Assembly: GCA_002706365.1 (NCBI GenBank)
Contig: PALM01000045.1
Location: forward strand, 36,200-100,199
DNA from: Flavobacteriales bacterium
GTDB taxonomy: Bacteria; Bacteroidota; Bacteroidia; Flavobacteriales_E; Vicingaceae
Length of the DNA: 64,000 nt
Direction: 5' to 3'
The notes under the pieces: generated by a model
Seen by the model: only the letters and a program-made list of their open reading frames with translations
What the model was told of the DNA's origin: nothing
Databases searched by the model: none
Position numbers and translations under genes: made by a program
Part shown: positions 16,039 through 25,540 of the stretch, piece after piece
How positions within the stretch are numbered: the first letter of the stretch is position 1
Layout of the letters: every line of letters starts with the position of its first letter

Positions 16039-17733
16039 ATGAAAATCAGGCTATTCCAATTCTTGATTGCCCTTGCGATTACTCCACTTTATGTAGATGC
16101 TCAGATCTTTTCTGAGGATTTCAATAGTGGTGTTTCATTCTCGAATTGGACGCTGATCAATCAAGACGGTTTAACGCCGGCTAACAATGTAAGTCAGTTC
16201 ACAGATGCCTGGGTTCTCACAAGAGACTCCTCCTTCAGCGATTCTTGCGCATCTAGCACATCTTGGTATTCTCCTTCAGGACAAGCAGACGACTGGTTGA
16301 TCTCCCCGGCGATACAATTGGGGAATAGCAGCATACTATCCTGGGATGCTCAAGCACAAGACAATCGATTTCCCGATGGTTATGAGGTGAGAATATCTAC
16401 CGGACAACCTACATTGGCCGACTTCAACTTAAATCCTGCGATCTTTCAAACTACTGCTGAAAATCCAAACTGGACGAGAAGGAGCATAAACCTTCAAGCG
16501 CAAGGATACAGCAACCAGACTGTGTATTTGGCCTGGCGAAATAATTCAAATGACCAATACATTCTTAATGTCGACAACATTAGAGTTGATACCATTAGTG
16601 GAAGTGATGCGAATCTATTCACCGCATTAAATGTGATTGATGAATTCTGGCAGGTGCCGATCTTACATGCAGATACCATCAATTTTGCATCTGCAATTGA
16701 AAATGTAGGAGCTGATACACTCTTTAATCTCACAACAGTTTATGAGGTATACAGAAATGGGAACCTTATTCTTATAGATTCAATGCCAGTTCTGCCATTT
16801 TTGGCTCCGGCTGATACTGCAGTAATGATGGCCACTAGTGGTTATCTTCCAAGAATCGGCGGCGATTTTTATGTGAGGTATTACCCTTCTTTCTCAGCTA
16901 TTGATGTTGATTCTTCAAACAACTTCTATATAAGTGATACGATCACGATTAGCGATTCTACCTATGCTCGTGATAATGGCATACCCATAGGGGCATTGGG
17001 AATTGGCTCTGGAGTTACTGGTGAACTCGGAACCATGTACAGTCTGAGTATGAATGATACACTAACCTCAGTAAGTATATACATCGCTAACACAAATAGT
17101 GGGATGACGGGTCAGCCGATTAGTGTGAACATTAGAAATTTCACTTCACTTCCAGGAGCTATCATCGCAAGTTCAGACACGATAACCTATACTGCAGCGG
17201 GAGCATCATGGGTGACTTTCGACTTTGCCAATTCAGGGGGATATATTCCACTATCAGCTGGTAATTTCTTTATTGGAGTAGTGGAACCCGACACTAACTT
17301 AACATTAGGAGTGAGCTCTAGAACCATCACACCAAATGTGAACTATCTCGACTTCCCAGGGAATCCACAAAATGGATGGACTACCCTAGACGGATTCAAT
17401 ATCTTCCGTTGTTTAATGATCAGAGCTAATTTTTCCCCAGTCAGTATTCCGGTTTCTGTACCATCAGTTCAATCTGAGCGAAAATTGGCAATGGAAGTAT
17501 ATCCAAACCCTTCTTCCGATGGGAGATTCTATTTGAATGGCTTGAACTTTAATAGTCCGAATGCGAGTATTTCAGTATACAGTCTCAGCGGGGAACGCAT
17601 CACCGATCTGCAAATCCAGAATGTGGGGAACAATAGAAAGCAGATCGACCTTAGTAAGCATGCAAATGGCTTGTATTTCTTAAGGGTTGATGTTGACGGA
17701 CAGAGCATGATCAAGAAATTGATCCTGCATTAA
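16039..17733 (+). CDS. T9SS-secreted protein with cleaved-adhesin/choice-of-anchor J domain
   Basis: A 564-residue exported protein. The signal peptide ends near 'YVDAQ' (residues 1-22). It is followed by a jelly-roll domain of the cleaved-adhesin/choice-of-anchor J type (about residues 24-185: 'EDFNSGVSFSNWTLINQDG', 'DDWLISPAIQLGNSSILSWDAQA'). The middle region (about 195-470) is beta-rich without a recognised motif. The last 75 residues or so form a type IX sorting domain: 'MEVYPNPSSDGRFYL', 'ISVYSLSGERITDLQ', 'LSKHANGLYFLRV', 'MIKKLIL'. It is therefore expected to cross the outer membrane and be surface-attached or released. It lies inside the photoprotection region but has its own start region with a near-match box TAACTTTA at 16028-16035. 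Confidence 0.85.
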   Translation: MKIRLFQFLIALAITPLYVDAQIFSEDFNSGVSFSNWTLINQDGLTPANNVSQFTDAWVLTRDSSFSDSCASSTSWYSPSGQADDWLISPAIQLGNSSILSWDAQAQDNRFPDGYEVRISTGQPTLADFNLNPAIFQTTAENPNWTRRSINLQAQGYSNQTVYLAWRNNSNDQYILNVDNIRVDTISGSDANLFTALNVIDEFWQVPILHADTINFASAIENVGADTLFNLTTVYEVYRNGNLILIDSMPVLPFLAPADTAVMMATSGYLPRIGGDFYVRYYPSFSAIDVDSSNNFYISDTITISDSTYARDNGIPIGALGIGSGVTGELGTMYSLSMNDTLTSVSIYIANTNSGMTGQPISVNIRNFTSLPGAIIASSDTITYTAAGASWVTFDFANSGGYIPLSAGNFFIGVVEPDTNLTLGVSSRTITPNVNYLDFPGNPQNGWTTLDGFNIFRCLMIRANFSPVSIPVSVPSVQSERKLAMEVYPNPSSDGRFYLNGLNFNSPNASISVYSLSGERITDLQIQNVGNNRKQIDLSKHANGLYFLRVDVDGQSMIKKLILH

Positions 17734-17737
17734 TGAA

Positions 17738-18196
17738 TCAGGCTTCTCCAAAAAGCTCTTTCACCTTCTTTTCTCGATAATCGAATATCTTCTTAAGCTG
17801 GGGCTTCACTAAAAAAGGCTGTGTAATTCTACCTAGAATTCCCAATGGGGGAGCATAATAGATCTTATCAGTCATTAATGTACCACCTTCAACTTTTTTG
17901 AAGTGATGTTCATGATGCCAGATCTTGTAAGGTCCAACTCTTTGTTCATCAATGAAGTAGCGTCCCTTTTCAACAAAGGTGATCTCAGTTACCCATTTCA
18001 CTTTAATTCCAAGTATCGGTCGAACTGTATAAGTGATAAACATTCCCTGATACATCTTGCCAACTTCTGTATTCGAAGTGATGACAAAATCCATTTCCTT
18101 CGGAGTGATCTTCGACAGATTCGCCGGACTTGAGAAGAATTCCCAGCACTCTTCAATGCTGGCAGGGACAATTATTTCTTTTTCTAAGTAGTACAT
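17738..18196 (-). CDS. SRPBCC family protein
   Basis: A lipid- or ligand-binding helix-grip (START/Bet v1-like) protein. The frame extends to 18268, but that start would overlap the divergent gene and add an unrelated segment. The ATG at 18196 gives 152 residues beginning 'MYYLEKEIIVPASIEECWEFFS', the standard SRPBCC opening. 'LSKITPKEMDFVI' and 'GRYFIDEQRVGPYKIWHHEHHF' continue the fold. Genes of this subgroup are often found near photolyases and the DUF2867-type SDR, which here is its divergent neighbour 46 bp away. The ligand is unknown. Confidence 0.88.
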   Translation of the reverse strand: MYYLEKEIIVPASIEECWEFFSSPANLSKITPKEMDFVITSNTEVGKMYQGMFITYTVRPILGIKVKWVTEITFVEKGRYFIDEQRVGPYKIWHHEHHFKKVEGGTLMTDKIYYAPPLGILGRITQPFLVKPQLKKIFDYREKKVKELFGEA

Positions 18197-18242
18197 ATGT
18201 TGTAGATTAGGAACAAGCAATGAATAGGCTTGTTTTCTAAGT

Positions 18243-19730
18243 ATGAAAATTTTACTCAGCGGAGCCAACGGCTATATTGGGAAAAGGCTAATACCTGTAT
18301 TGATCGATGAAGGTCATGAGATAATTGCATTGGTTCGTGATAGAGCTACTTTGCATCTATCTGATGAGGAAAAGGAGAAAGTAAAGGTTTATGAAGCCGA
18401 TTTTCTAAACCCCAATAGTCTTGAAGGACTGCCAATAGAGATTGATGTAGCCTTCTATCTTATGCATGCACTTTCCAATAATGCAGGGGAGATCTCTACT
18501 ATGGAAAGGCAGATCGCTGAGAACTTTGTGGACTACATCGACCATACAGAAGCAAAGCAGATCATTTATTTGGGTGGGATTAGCAATGATGATCATTTGT
18601 CAAAGCATCTATCCTCACGCCTATTAACGGAAGAGTTACTATCAGAATCCAAAGTACCACTTACCGTCTTGAGGGCTGCTATAATAATTGGTTCTGGAGG
18701 CGCCTCTTTTGAGATCATTCGAGACTTGGTTGAGAAACTGCCGGTAATGGTTACTCCAAAATGGCTCAACACCAAATGTCAGCCTATTGGTATTCGCAAT
18801 GTGATCAACTATCTATCTGCTTCAGTGGGAAATGAAGCCCTATATGGTAAAACATTTGATATTGGTGGGCCTGAGGTCTTGACCTATAAAGAAATGCTAC
18901 TACAATTTGCCGAGGTAAGGGGAATGAAAAGATATATTGGCACTCTGCCGGTAATGACACCGAGATTATCTTCCTATTGGCTGTATTTTGTCACTTCTAC
19001 CTCTTATCGAATAGCGGTGAATCTCGTCGACAGTATGAAGAATGAGGTTATTGTGAAGAAGAAGGGAATCCGAGAGATCATTCCTCAAGATCTGATGTCT
19101 TACAAAGATTCAGTGAAACTCGCATTCAAGAGAATTGAGCAGAATATGGTAGTCTCTTCATGGACAGACACTCAGCTGAATCATCCTTCGCAGAGAAGTT
19201 TGAACCACTATATCCAAGTACCGCAAAACGGAACATTCAAAGATCAAAAAAGCATCGAATTCCCAGCAGATGAAGAGCAAAGAGTGATCGATAATATCTG
19301 GTCAATTGGTGGAGAACGCGGCTGGTATTATGGAAATTGGCTGTGGAAGATCAGAGGGTATATCGACAAGCTTTTTGGAGGTGTGGGATTGAGAAGAGGA
19401 AGAAGGAGTCCGGATCAGATATACAATGGAGATTCACTTGATTTTTGGAGGGTCTTATTAGCCGATCAGCAGGGCAAGAGGCTCTTGTTGTTTGCTGAAA
19501 TGAAGCTTCCGGGAGATGCATGGCTGGAATTCAAGATCGAATCTTTGGAAAATGGGAATAGCAAGCTAAGCCAAACAGCTACTTTTAGACCAAAAGGCTT
19601 GAATGGACGCCTTTATTGGTGGAGTGTGATGCCATTTCACCTCTTTGTATTCAAGAATATGATAAGGAGTATAGCGAATTACGGTAGAAAAGAACCCCTA
19701 AGCTCTCAAGTACTCAATGCGGGGAATTGA
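18243..19730 (+). CDS. NAD(P)-binding epimerase-like protein with C-terminal DUF2867
   Basis: A 495-residue protein. Residues 1-310 form an extended/atypical SDR: 'MKILLSGANGYIGKRLIPVL' is the cofactor loop, and 'YLGGISNDDHLSKHLSSRL' and 'PLTVLRAAIIIGSGGASFE' follow. Residues about 330-490 are DUF2867: 'WYYGNWLWKIRGYIDKLFGGVGLRRGRRSPD', 'GDSLDFWRV', 'AEMKLPGDAWLEF'. The biochemical role is unknown. Together with the divergent SRPBCC gene it is a recurrent companion of photolyase and CarH/LitR clusters, so a role in light or lipid stress is inferred. Its 3' end overlaps the convergent ABC gene by 33 bp. Confidence 0.88.
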   Translation: MKILLSGANGYIGKRLIPVLIDEGHEIIALVRDRATLHLSDEEKEKVKVYEADFLNPNSLEGLPIEIDVAFYLMHALSNNAGEISTMERQIAENFVDYIDHTEAKQIIYLGGISNDDHLSKHLSSRLLTEELLSESKVPLTVLRAAIIIGSGGASFEIIRDLVEKLPVMVTPKWLNTKCQPIGIRNVINYLSASVGNEALYGKTFDIGGPEVLTYKEMLLQFAEVRGMKRYIGTLPVMTPRLSSYWLYFVTSTSYRIAVNLVDSMKNEVIVKKKGIREIIPQDLMSYKDSVKLAFKRIEQNMVVSSWTDTQLNHPSQRSLNHYIQVPQNGTFKDQKSIEFPADEEQRVIDNIWSIGGERGWYYGNWLWKIRGYIDKLFGGVGLRRGRRSPDQIYNGDSLDFWRVLLADQQGKRLLLFAEMKLPGDAWLEFKIESLENGNSKLSQTATFRPKGLNGRLYWWSVMPFHLFVFKNMIRSIANYGRKEPLSSQVLNAGN

Positions 19731-21434
19731 AGCCAAGAGTTTCTGTGTATAAGGATGCTTAGGGTTGTTATAAAGCGCATCAGCTTCACCCTCTTCAACG
19801 ATCTTTCCATTGTTCATTACCATTACCCTATCAGACATATATTTGATCACAGAGAGGTCGTGAGAGATAAAAATATAGGTAAAGCCATGTTTCTCTTTGA
19901 GCTCATTGAGCAAGTTCAACACCTGTGCCTGAACAGAAACATCCAAGGCAGATACTGATTCATCGCAAATGATGAACTCAGGAGATAAGGCAAGCGCTCT
20001 TGCAATGCAAACCCTTTGTCTTTGTCCGCCCGAAAACTCATGCGGATATCTCCTAAAATGATCAGCATGCAAACCAACAGTTTCCATTAGGTCAACAGCC
20101 ATTTCTTTGCGTTCATTGGCACTTTTACCGATTCCATGAACCATCATAGGCTCAACAATAGCATTTCCTATAGTCATTCGAGGATTCAGAGAAGAGTAAG
20201 GGTCTTGAAAGATGATCTGCATTTGCTTGCGGTAATTCCTCATCTCACTTTCAGGAATGCCCACCAACTGATTCCCTTTGAAGAATACGCTGCCTTCAGT
20301 AGGAGGCACCAATTGTAAAATACTTCTTCCCAAGGTTGTTTTGCCACAACCAGATTCACCAACCAGCCCAAGTGTCTCACCTTTCTTGACCTCAAAACTT
20401 ACATCATCAACAGCCCTAACATGATCAACGGTCTTCCTAAAAATTCCTTTTTGAATTGGGAAGTAGGTTTTTAAGGATTCCACCTTTAGGATCTGGTCTG
20501 CATCATGCACTTTCTTCAATGCCGACTCTCTTTCGGCCGCACTTACTTTTAATTCTCCTAATTTACTATCGTAGTTGGGGTCTTTGAGGAAGTCGGCGAC
20601 TGTAGGTAATTTCTTTAGACGATAGTTTTCTGGTGGCCTACATGCAATCAAGCCTTTAGTGTAAGGGTCGCTGGCATTGAGAAAGATATCTTTTGCGCTG
20701 CTTTCTTCTACTTTCTTACCCGCTTGCATTACGGCAATGCGATCTGCGATTTGGGATACTACGCCAAGATCATGAGAAATGAAGATCACACTCATATTTC
20801 TATCCTTCTGCAATTGGGAGATCAATTTTAGGATCTCATTTTGGACGGTTACATCAAGTGCAGTTGTAGGTTCATCGGCAATCAAAAGCTTGGGTTCACA
20901 GCACATAGCCATAGCTATCATTACCCTTTGTTTTTGTCCGCCAGAAAGCTGGTGAGGGTAGGAGGAGTATATGTTTTCTGCTCGAGGTAGCTTAACCTCA
21001 TTGAACCACTCTATAGTTTTCTCCTTTGCTTCAGCCTTGCTCATTCCCTTATGCAATCTGAGGGCTTCGGCAACCTGTTCACCACATTTGATCACAGGGT
21101 TTAGAGAGCTCATAGGCTCTTGAAAGATCATCGCGATCTCTTTTCCTCTAATTTTTTGAAGTTGATTTTCTTTAGCACCTACTATTTCGAACTTTTCACC
21201 ATTCCCAAAATAGCTGATACTTCCCTGGCTGATCACAGAAGATTTGGGAAGTAAACCTAATAGGCTTAAGCTGCTAATGGACTTGCCGGAACCAGATTCA
21301 CCAACCACTCCTAAGCATTCCCCTTCGGCAATATTGAGATTTAAACCATGAACAACTCCATTCACTGATTTGCCTTCGCGAAAACCAATGTGCAGATCTT
21401 TGATCTCAATTAGATTCTTTACTTGCTCACTCAT
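19698..21434 (-). CDS. ABC transporter, two fused oligopeptide-type ATPase domains
   Basis: A 578-residue protein with two DppD/OppD and DppF/OppF-type nucleotide-binding domains in one chain, as in GsiA/YejF. Domain 1 has Walker A 'GESGSGKS' (near residue 43), signature 'LSGGQKQRV' and Walker B 'LLIADEPTTALDV'. Domain 2 has Walker A 'GESGCGKT' (near 362), signature 'FSGGQRQRV' and Walker B 'FIICDESVSALDV'. Both sites look intact. It should energise uptake or export of peptides or similar solutes, but no permease or binding protein is nearby, so its partners are elsewhere. The start overlaps the stop of the upstream exonuclease gene by 4 nt. Confidence 0.95.
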   Translation of the reverse strand: MSEQVKNLIEIKDLHIGFREGKSVNGVVHGLNLNIAEGECLGVVGESGSGKSISSLSLLGLLPKSSVISQGSISYFGNGEKFEIVGAKENQLQKIRGKEIAMIFQEPMSSLNPVIKCGEQVAEALRLHKGMSKAEAKEKTIEWFNEVKLPRAENIYSSYPHQLSGGQKQRVMIAMAMCCEPKLLIADEPTTALDVTVQNEILKLISQLQKDRNMSVIFISHDLGVVSQIADRIAVMQAGKKVEESSAKDIFLNASDPYTKGLIACRPPENYRLKKLPTVADFLKDPNYDSKLGELKVSAAERESALKKVHDADQILKVESLKTYFPIQKGIFRKTVDHVRAVDDVSFEVKKGETLGLVGESGCGKTTLGRSILQLVPPTEGSVFFKGNQLVGIPESEMRNYRKQMQIIFQDPYSSLNPRMTIGNAIVEPMMVHGIGKSANERKEMAVDLMETVGLHADHFRRYPHEFSGGQRQRVCIARALALSPEFIICDESVSALDVSVQAQVLNLLNELKEKHGFTYIFISHDLSVIKYMSDRVMVMNNGKIVEEGEADALYNNPKHPYTQKLLASIPRIEYLRA

Positions 21435-22153
21435 TCAACTCGTATGATTTCATTGGCTTCTATGGGATCTTCTCCCATAAATTTCAAGAGCAGTTGGGCT
21501 ACTGCTAGAGTATCCTCCTGACAATATTCGCTAATTCTTTTGAGATCCTTTTCCTTATAGAATACTTCAGCCACCTGACTACCATCCATATCCGATTTTG
21601 GTGAGGCAATTCCAAAAAGCCTACAGAGAAGCTTAAGAGAGGTATAATGCTTGTAATCGCCAAATTTCCACAACTGCATAGTGTCGAGATGCTGAACTTC
21701 CCAGGGTTTTCTTCCGGCGATATCTAACAAATAGGGCAATTCAATACCGTGAATTAGCATTCTTCTAGCCAGAAAAGGGAAGTCGAACTCCTTTCCATTA
21801 TGCGCACAAAGAAGATGGTCTTGGTCTTTGTTGAATCGAATAAGTAGGCTCGCAGTCTTTTCTAAAACCTCTTTTTCATCTTCCCCATATATACTCGTGA
21901 GTCTAAACTCCTTAGTTCCTTCCCTAAAGTGCAGATAGCCTAAAGAAGCACAGATCACTTTGCCAAATTCTGCATAGATGCCGGCGCGTTTATAGAGGCT
22001 TTCAGCATCCTCCTCTTCAGCTTTAGAGAGAAAGCTTGCCTTTCTATCCCACAATGCTTTCCATTCATCATCTAGAGAAGAAAAATCCTCTATTGCCGGA
22101 ACGGTTTCAATGTCAATGAAGAGGATTTTTCTTAGGTCAAGATGCTTGAGCAT
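21431..22153 (-). CDS. 3'-5' exonuclease, DEDD superfamily (predicted DnaQ/PolB-like)
   Basis: A 240-residue RNase H-fold exonuclease. The acidic residues of the DEDD set are visible: D14 and E16 in 'LFIDIETVP', Asp in 'LCAHNGKEFDFPFLARR', and the last Asp in 'ISEYCQEDTLAVAQLLLKF'. It belongs to the predicted 3'-5' exonuclease family related to the PolB proofreading domain. The substrate may be DNA or RNA. It is translationally coupled to the following ABC ATPase gene (ATGA overlap), though no functional link is obvious. No polymerase domain is attached. Confidence 0.88.
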   Translation of the reverse strand: MLKHLDLRKILFIDIETVPAIEDFSSLDDEWKALWDRKASFLSKAEEEDAESLYKRAGIYAEFGKVICASLGYLHFREGTKEFRLTSIYGEDEKEVLEKTASLLIRFNKDQDHLLCAHNGKEFDFPFLARRMLIHGIELPYLLDIAGRKPWEVQHLDTMQLWKFGDYKHYTSLKLLCRLFGIASPKSDMDGSQVAEVFYKEKDLKRISEYCQEDTLAVAQLLLKFMGEDPIEANEIIRVE

Positions 22154-22190
22154 AGTGTTTGTTGAAGGCCTACTAAACTAAGTTAGTCAA

Positions 22191-23981
22191 TTATACTCTA
22201 ACGCCCATTACCAGAATGTCATCCACCTGTTCTTCATCTCTCATCCAGTTATAGAGACTATCAAGAAGCTTGTTCTTTTGTTGAGAGGGTTTTTCATGCT
22301 CATTTTCGATCAGCAGTTCTCGAAATCTTCTATACATGAACTTTTTACCCCTTGGTCCACCAAATTGATCGGCATAACCATCTGAGAAAATATAGACCTG
22401 GTCGCCTTTCTTCAGTTTGATCTTGTTGTTGGTGAAAGTCTTCTTTTTGTTATCTAAATAGGAGCCTATTGGAAACTTGTCGGCCTTATATTGGATCAAT
22501 TCTCCTTCTCTAAGAAGATATAGCGGGTTGAATGCCCCTGCATACTCAAGTTCCTTACTGTTTTTATTAAGTGCGCAGATAGCGATATCCATTCCATCTC
22601 TGCTTGTAGAGTCTACATCACTTTGTCGCAAAGTCTCTGTTACACCCCTATTCAGCTGATTGAGGATATCTGCAGGACTAGAGCCAGCTGTAGTAGCAAT
22701 TGCTTGTTTGAGTTGATTGTAGCCTACTATAGACATGAATGCTCCTGGGACTCCATGTCCGGTGCAATCTACTGCTGCGAAGAACACCTTATCTGCTGTT
22801 TCAGCCATCCAATAAAAATCGCCACTCACTATGTCCTTCGGTCTGTATAGAATGAATGAGTCGGGCAGTAGCTTCTGTACATAGCCATCCGGTGGTAGAA
22901 TAGCCTCCTGTATCCTCTTAGCATACTTTATACTATCTGTAACCTGTACAAAATACTCTTCGATTTGAGTACGTTGTTCTTCAATCTCTTCTTTCTGTGC
23001 GACTACTTCTGCAGTTCGCTGACGCACTTTCTCTTCAAGGATTCTCTCATTTTCCGCCAGATCATCGCGCATCTTTAACAAAGCATGACCTAAAGAATCT
23101 TTACTGCTAAGCGGATCGTAGTCTTTGTCGAAATTGCCTGCCCCAACTGCATTTGCAAAGTCCTTTGTCCTTCTCATCCCCGTAACCACATTGTTCATTG
23201 CGGCAGTCATTTCTCCAATTTCGTCCTGCCCCTCATCCATTTTTCTTGAGGGGAACACACCTTTACCCAATTTAACAGCAACTTTTTTAAGTCGTTTTAT
23301 GGGCTCTACAATAGTCTTGGTGGTGTATATAGCAATGGCAATTCCAATGATGATCAGTGCCATCCCTAAGTACTTCACAAGAATCTCCAAGTTTCGGAAA
23401 GAGTTGAATATATCTACTGTATCTGCCTCGGCTATTTCTTTCTGAGTATTGATAAGATTATCTAATTGATCAGTCACCTTAGAAGTTAGTATATAGATAT
23501 CTCCACCTTCTTCAATACTTGTATGTGCGTTTAGAATCGCGAAAGGGTTTTCCTCGTAGTCTTCGAAGGTCTGCAGCATATCAATCACATCAATGCTCTG
23601 TTGATAGAAAAGCAATTCTATGGTTTCAAATAGATGAACCAATGAGTCTTGCTGAGCTTTATCCCAATTGACAGAGATATCTTCAATTCTCTTTTTGATT
23701 TGTGGGTATCCTTCACTTCTGAAGTCGAGCAAACGCTGTTTATCGCCATGTGCCTTGAACTCAGTTCTCCAGGTTTCAAGATATAATCTAGATTCTAGAA
23801 TGTCATATTTTAGCTCTTGCAATACCTTTACAGATGGGACGTTGACGGTATTGATCTCATCGTTGATCCTCTTGCTTTCTTGAAGCGTGAGGTAGGTAGC
23901 TACGAAGACAATTAATGTAAGAAAGATTAGGATACCAAAGCCGGTACCTATCTTCTTACCGATTGTAAACCTGATTTTCAT
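22191..23981 (-). CDS. Membrane SpoIIE/PP2C-type serine phosphatase with sensor and HAMP domains
   Basis: A 596-residue signalling protein. An N-terminal membrane segment (about 10-30), a four-helix periplasmic sensor (about 35-185), a second membrane segment (about 198-220) and a HAMP domain ('VEPIKRLKKVAVKLGKG') lead to a coiled coil ('RQRTAEVVAQKEEIEEQRTQIEEYF'). The C-terminal SpoIIE phosphatase (about 355-596) has 'DIVSGDFYWMAE', 'AVDCTGHGVPGAFMSIVG' and 'VYIFSDGYADQFGG'. Such proteins dephosphorylate anti-sigma-factor antagonists or similar partners, none of which is in the window. It is the last gene of a YfiR-TPR-phosphatase operon. Confidence 0.92.
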   Translation of the reverse strand: MKIRFTIGKKIGTGFGILIFLTLIVFVATYLTLQESKRINDEINTVNVPSVKVLQELKYDILESRLYLETWRTEFKAHGDKQRLLDFRSEGYPQIKKRIEDISVNWDKAQQDSLVHLFETIELLFYQQSIDVIDMLQTFEDYEENPFAILNAHTSIEEGGDIYILTSKVTDQLDNLINTQKEIAEADTVDIFNSFRNLEILVKYLGMALIIIGIAIAIYTTKTIVEPIKRLKKVAVKLGKGVFPSRKMDEGQDEIGEMTAAMNNVVTGMRRTKDFANAVGAGNFDKDYDPLSSKDSLGHALLKMRDDLAENERILEEKVRQRTAEVVAQKEEIEEQRTQIEEYFVQVTDSIKYAKRIQEAILPPDGYVQKLLPDSFILYRPKDIVSGDFYWMAETADKVFFAAVDCTGHGVPGAFMSIVGYNQLKQAIATTAGSSPADILNQLNRGVTETLRQSDVDSTSRDGMDIAICALNKNSKELEYAGAFNPLYLLREGELIQYKADKFPIGSYLDNKKKTFTNNKIKLKKGDQVYIFSDGYADQFGGPRGKKFMYRRFRELLIENEHEKPSQQKNKLLDSLYNWMRDEEQVDDILVMGVRV

Positions 23982-24020
23982 GAAATGAGAGATTGGTTGC
24001 GAACCTAATAATTTGGAGGT

Positions 24021-24917
24021 TTATCCTCCTTCTGTCCCGCTCTGCTCTTGGTCGAGTTGATCGAGTTCATTCTTATACCTTTCAGACTTGTCGAGTTCGT
24101 TCAAACTGAAGTAGATACCTTGTAAGCCAGTAAGCGTTTCCCTTCTTTGAGGATTAAGCTCGTAAGCCTTTAACATAAATGGCAATGATTTTTTAAAGAG
24201 TACCACTATACGATCTTGCAATTCATTGAGCTGTTCTAGATCCAATCCATAGTCCATTGCATTCACAATATCTACACCTTGATTGTAGAATAGGATACCC
24301 ATATTGTAGTTTGCGCTGATATTGTTTGAATCGATTGCGAGAACTTCATTGTATAGGGAAATGATCTTTGTGTAATATTCCTCGGCATTCACGGAATCTG
24401 CTTGCACCAAATTATTGTAAATGGTAGCCAAGGCAAGGTTGAATTGAATGTCTTTTTCCTGAAAATTCGTATTCGGATAGGCCGTTGAGGTAATTTCCTT
24501 GTAAAAGTTATAATTGGTGATGGCTTTCTTGTAATGCTCAGGGTTCAAAGTAGCTGCAGCGTGGTTGTATACTGTTTCAGCCAGATATTTAAGATTCATC
24601 CTAGAGCTTTCAGAGTAGGTGCCATCTGGTTCTAGTTCCAATGATGTTTTGAAGCTCTCTACGGCAACTACTCTATAAGGAGATTGCACATTTTCAGCTT
24701 CTCGCTCCTTGAATAACTCTTTGTAGACATATCCTTTATAATAGTAGGTAGAAGCCTTATCGGTAAACAGACTATCATCGTTGGTTGAATCTATTAACTC
24801 CTTTGCCTTATCTAACTCTCCTTCTTTAAGGAATCGAACGGCATTGGTTAATTTGTTCTGTGCCTGAGTAGAAATGGCCAGAATCATCAATGGTAATATG
24901 TAGAGTAATCTTTTCAA
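24021..24917 (-). CDS. Exported tetratricopeptide-repeat protein
   Basis: A 298-residue protein with a signal peptide ending at 'AISTQAQ' (residues 1-19). Helical repeats of TPR type follow across most of the chain, for example 'AVRFLKEGELDKAKELIDS', 'ASTYYYKGYVYKELF', 'ISANYNMGILFYNQGVDIV' and 'LTGLQGIYFSLNELDKSERY'. It lies 1 nt after the YfiR gene and 39 nt before the SpoIIE phosphatase, so it is probably a periplasmic scaffold or sensor element of that signalling system. No catalytic motif is seen. Confidence 0.85.
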   Translation of the reverse strand: MKRLLYILPLMILAISTQAQNKLTNAVRFLKEGELDKAKELIDSTNDDSLFTDKASTYYYKGYVYKELFKEREAENVQSPYRVVAVESFKTSLELEPDGTYSESSRMNLKYLAETVYNHAAATLNPEHYKKAITNYNFYKEITSTAYPNTNFQEKDIQFNLALATIYNNLVQADSVNAEEYYTKIISLYNEVLAIDSNNISANYNMGILFYNQGVDIVNAMDYGLDLEQLNELQDRIVVLFKKSLPFMLKAYELNPQRRETLTGLQGIYFSLNELDKSERYKNELDQLDQEQSGTEGG

Positions 24918-24918
24918 A

Positions 24919-25455
24919 TCAGTTGACTAATACGGCTAATTGTTCCAGCACACTCGCAACCTTCAAGTCACGGCTTTCTAAATTTGATTTATTGAGTTCA
25001 TATTTCTGGCGATTGCCTTGAACTATAAAGTTGATAGCGGCTCCTTTTCTAGCTAGGCCCGGTGCTTCGGTTATGATCAATGTGCTTTTCCCATCTAGGT
25101 TTTCCAGTGCCTGGCTTAGCTGATCTGTGCTATCTTCAGGGATATAAAGTATGTGAGGATTTCCCACATTGCCCGGACTGTCGATTTTATAAACGGAAAA
25201 GCTTTGATTGCTAATTTTCTTCACTCTCGACATCTTGGTGAGCTCGTCATAAATCGCCTGATTATCACCTAAAATATTAATAGTAATCTCACCGGAATTG
25301 TATTCTTTAGGCCACTCTATATACTTCATGAAGTTATAGATGAATACAGCCTTTATCTTGGCGTTTGTGTCAAATTTTTGACTGGAAACACCAGGATGGA
25401 ATGCAGTAAGCATGGGCACGATTGCTACCAAAAATATGCTAATAATTCGTTTCAA
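24919..25455 (-). CDS. YfiR family periplasmic protein (DUF4154)
   Basis: A 178-residue protein with a signal peptide (residues 1-24) and the YfiR/DUF4154 fold: 'AKIKAVFIYNFMKYIEWP' near the mature N-terminus, 'ITINILGDNQAIYDEL', 'PHILYIPEDSTDQLSQAL', 'STLIITEAPGLARKGAAINFIVQGNRQKYELN'. In Pseudomonas, YfiR is a periplasmic repressor of the diguanylate cyclase YfiN. In this organism it is paired with a TPR protein and a membrane phosphatase. By analogy it may gate the sensor of that phosphatase, which is an inference. It starts the three-gene operon. Confidence 0.9.
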   Translation of the reverse strand: MKRIISIFLVAIVPMLTAFHPGVSSQKFDTNAKIKAVFIYNFMKYIEWPKEYNSGEITINILGDNQAIYDELTKMSRVKKISNQSFSVYKIDSPGNVGNPHILYIPEDSTDQLSQALENLDGKSTLIITEAPGLARKGAAINFIVQGNRQKYELNKSNLESRDLKVASVLEQLAVLVN

Positions 25456-25540
25456 AAGCTTGTCATCTAGGGTTATAAAAGTAATAAACTTTTAGATTTC
25501 TAAGTATTGGTAGGCGATTCACGATAAGTATCATATCGGA

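Noticed and set aside
18187..18200. TACATATG...TGTA near the SRPBCC start as a second CarH operator
   Set aside because: The half-sites are in the opposite order to ATGTATATACAT and the sequence overlaps the start codon. Similarity is too weak.
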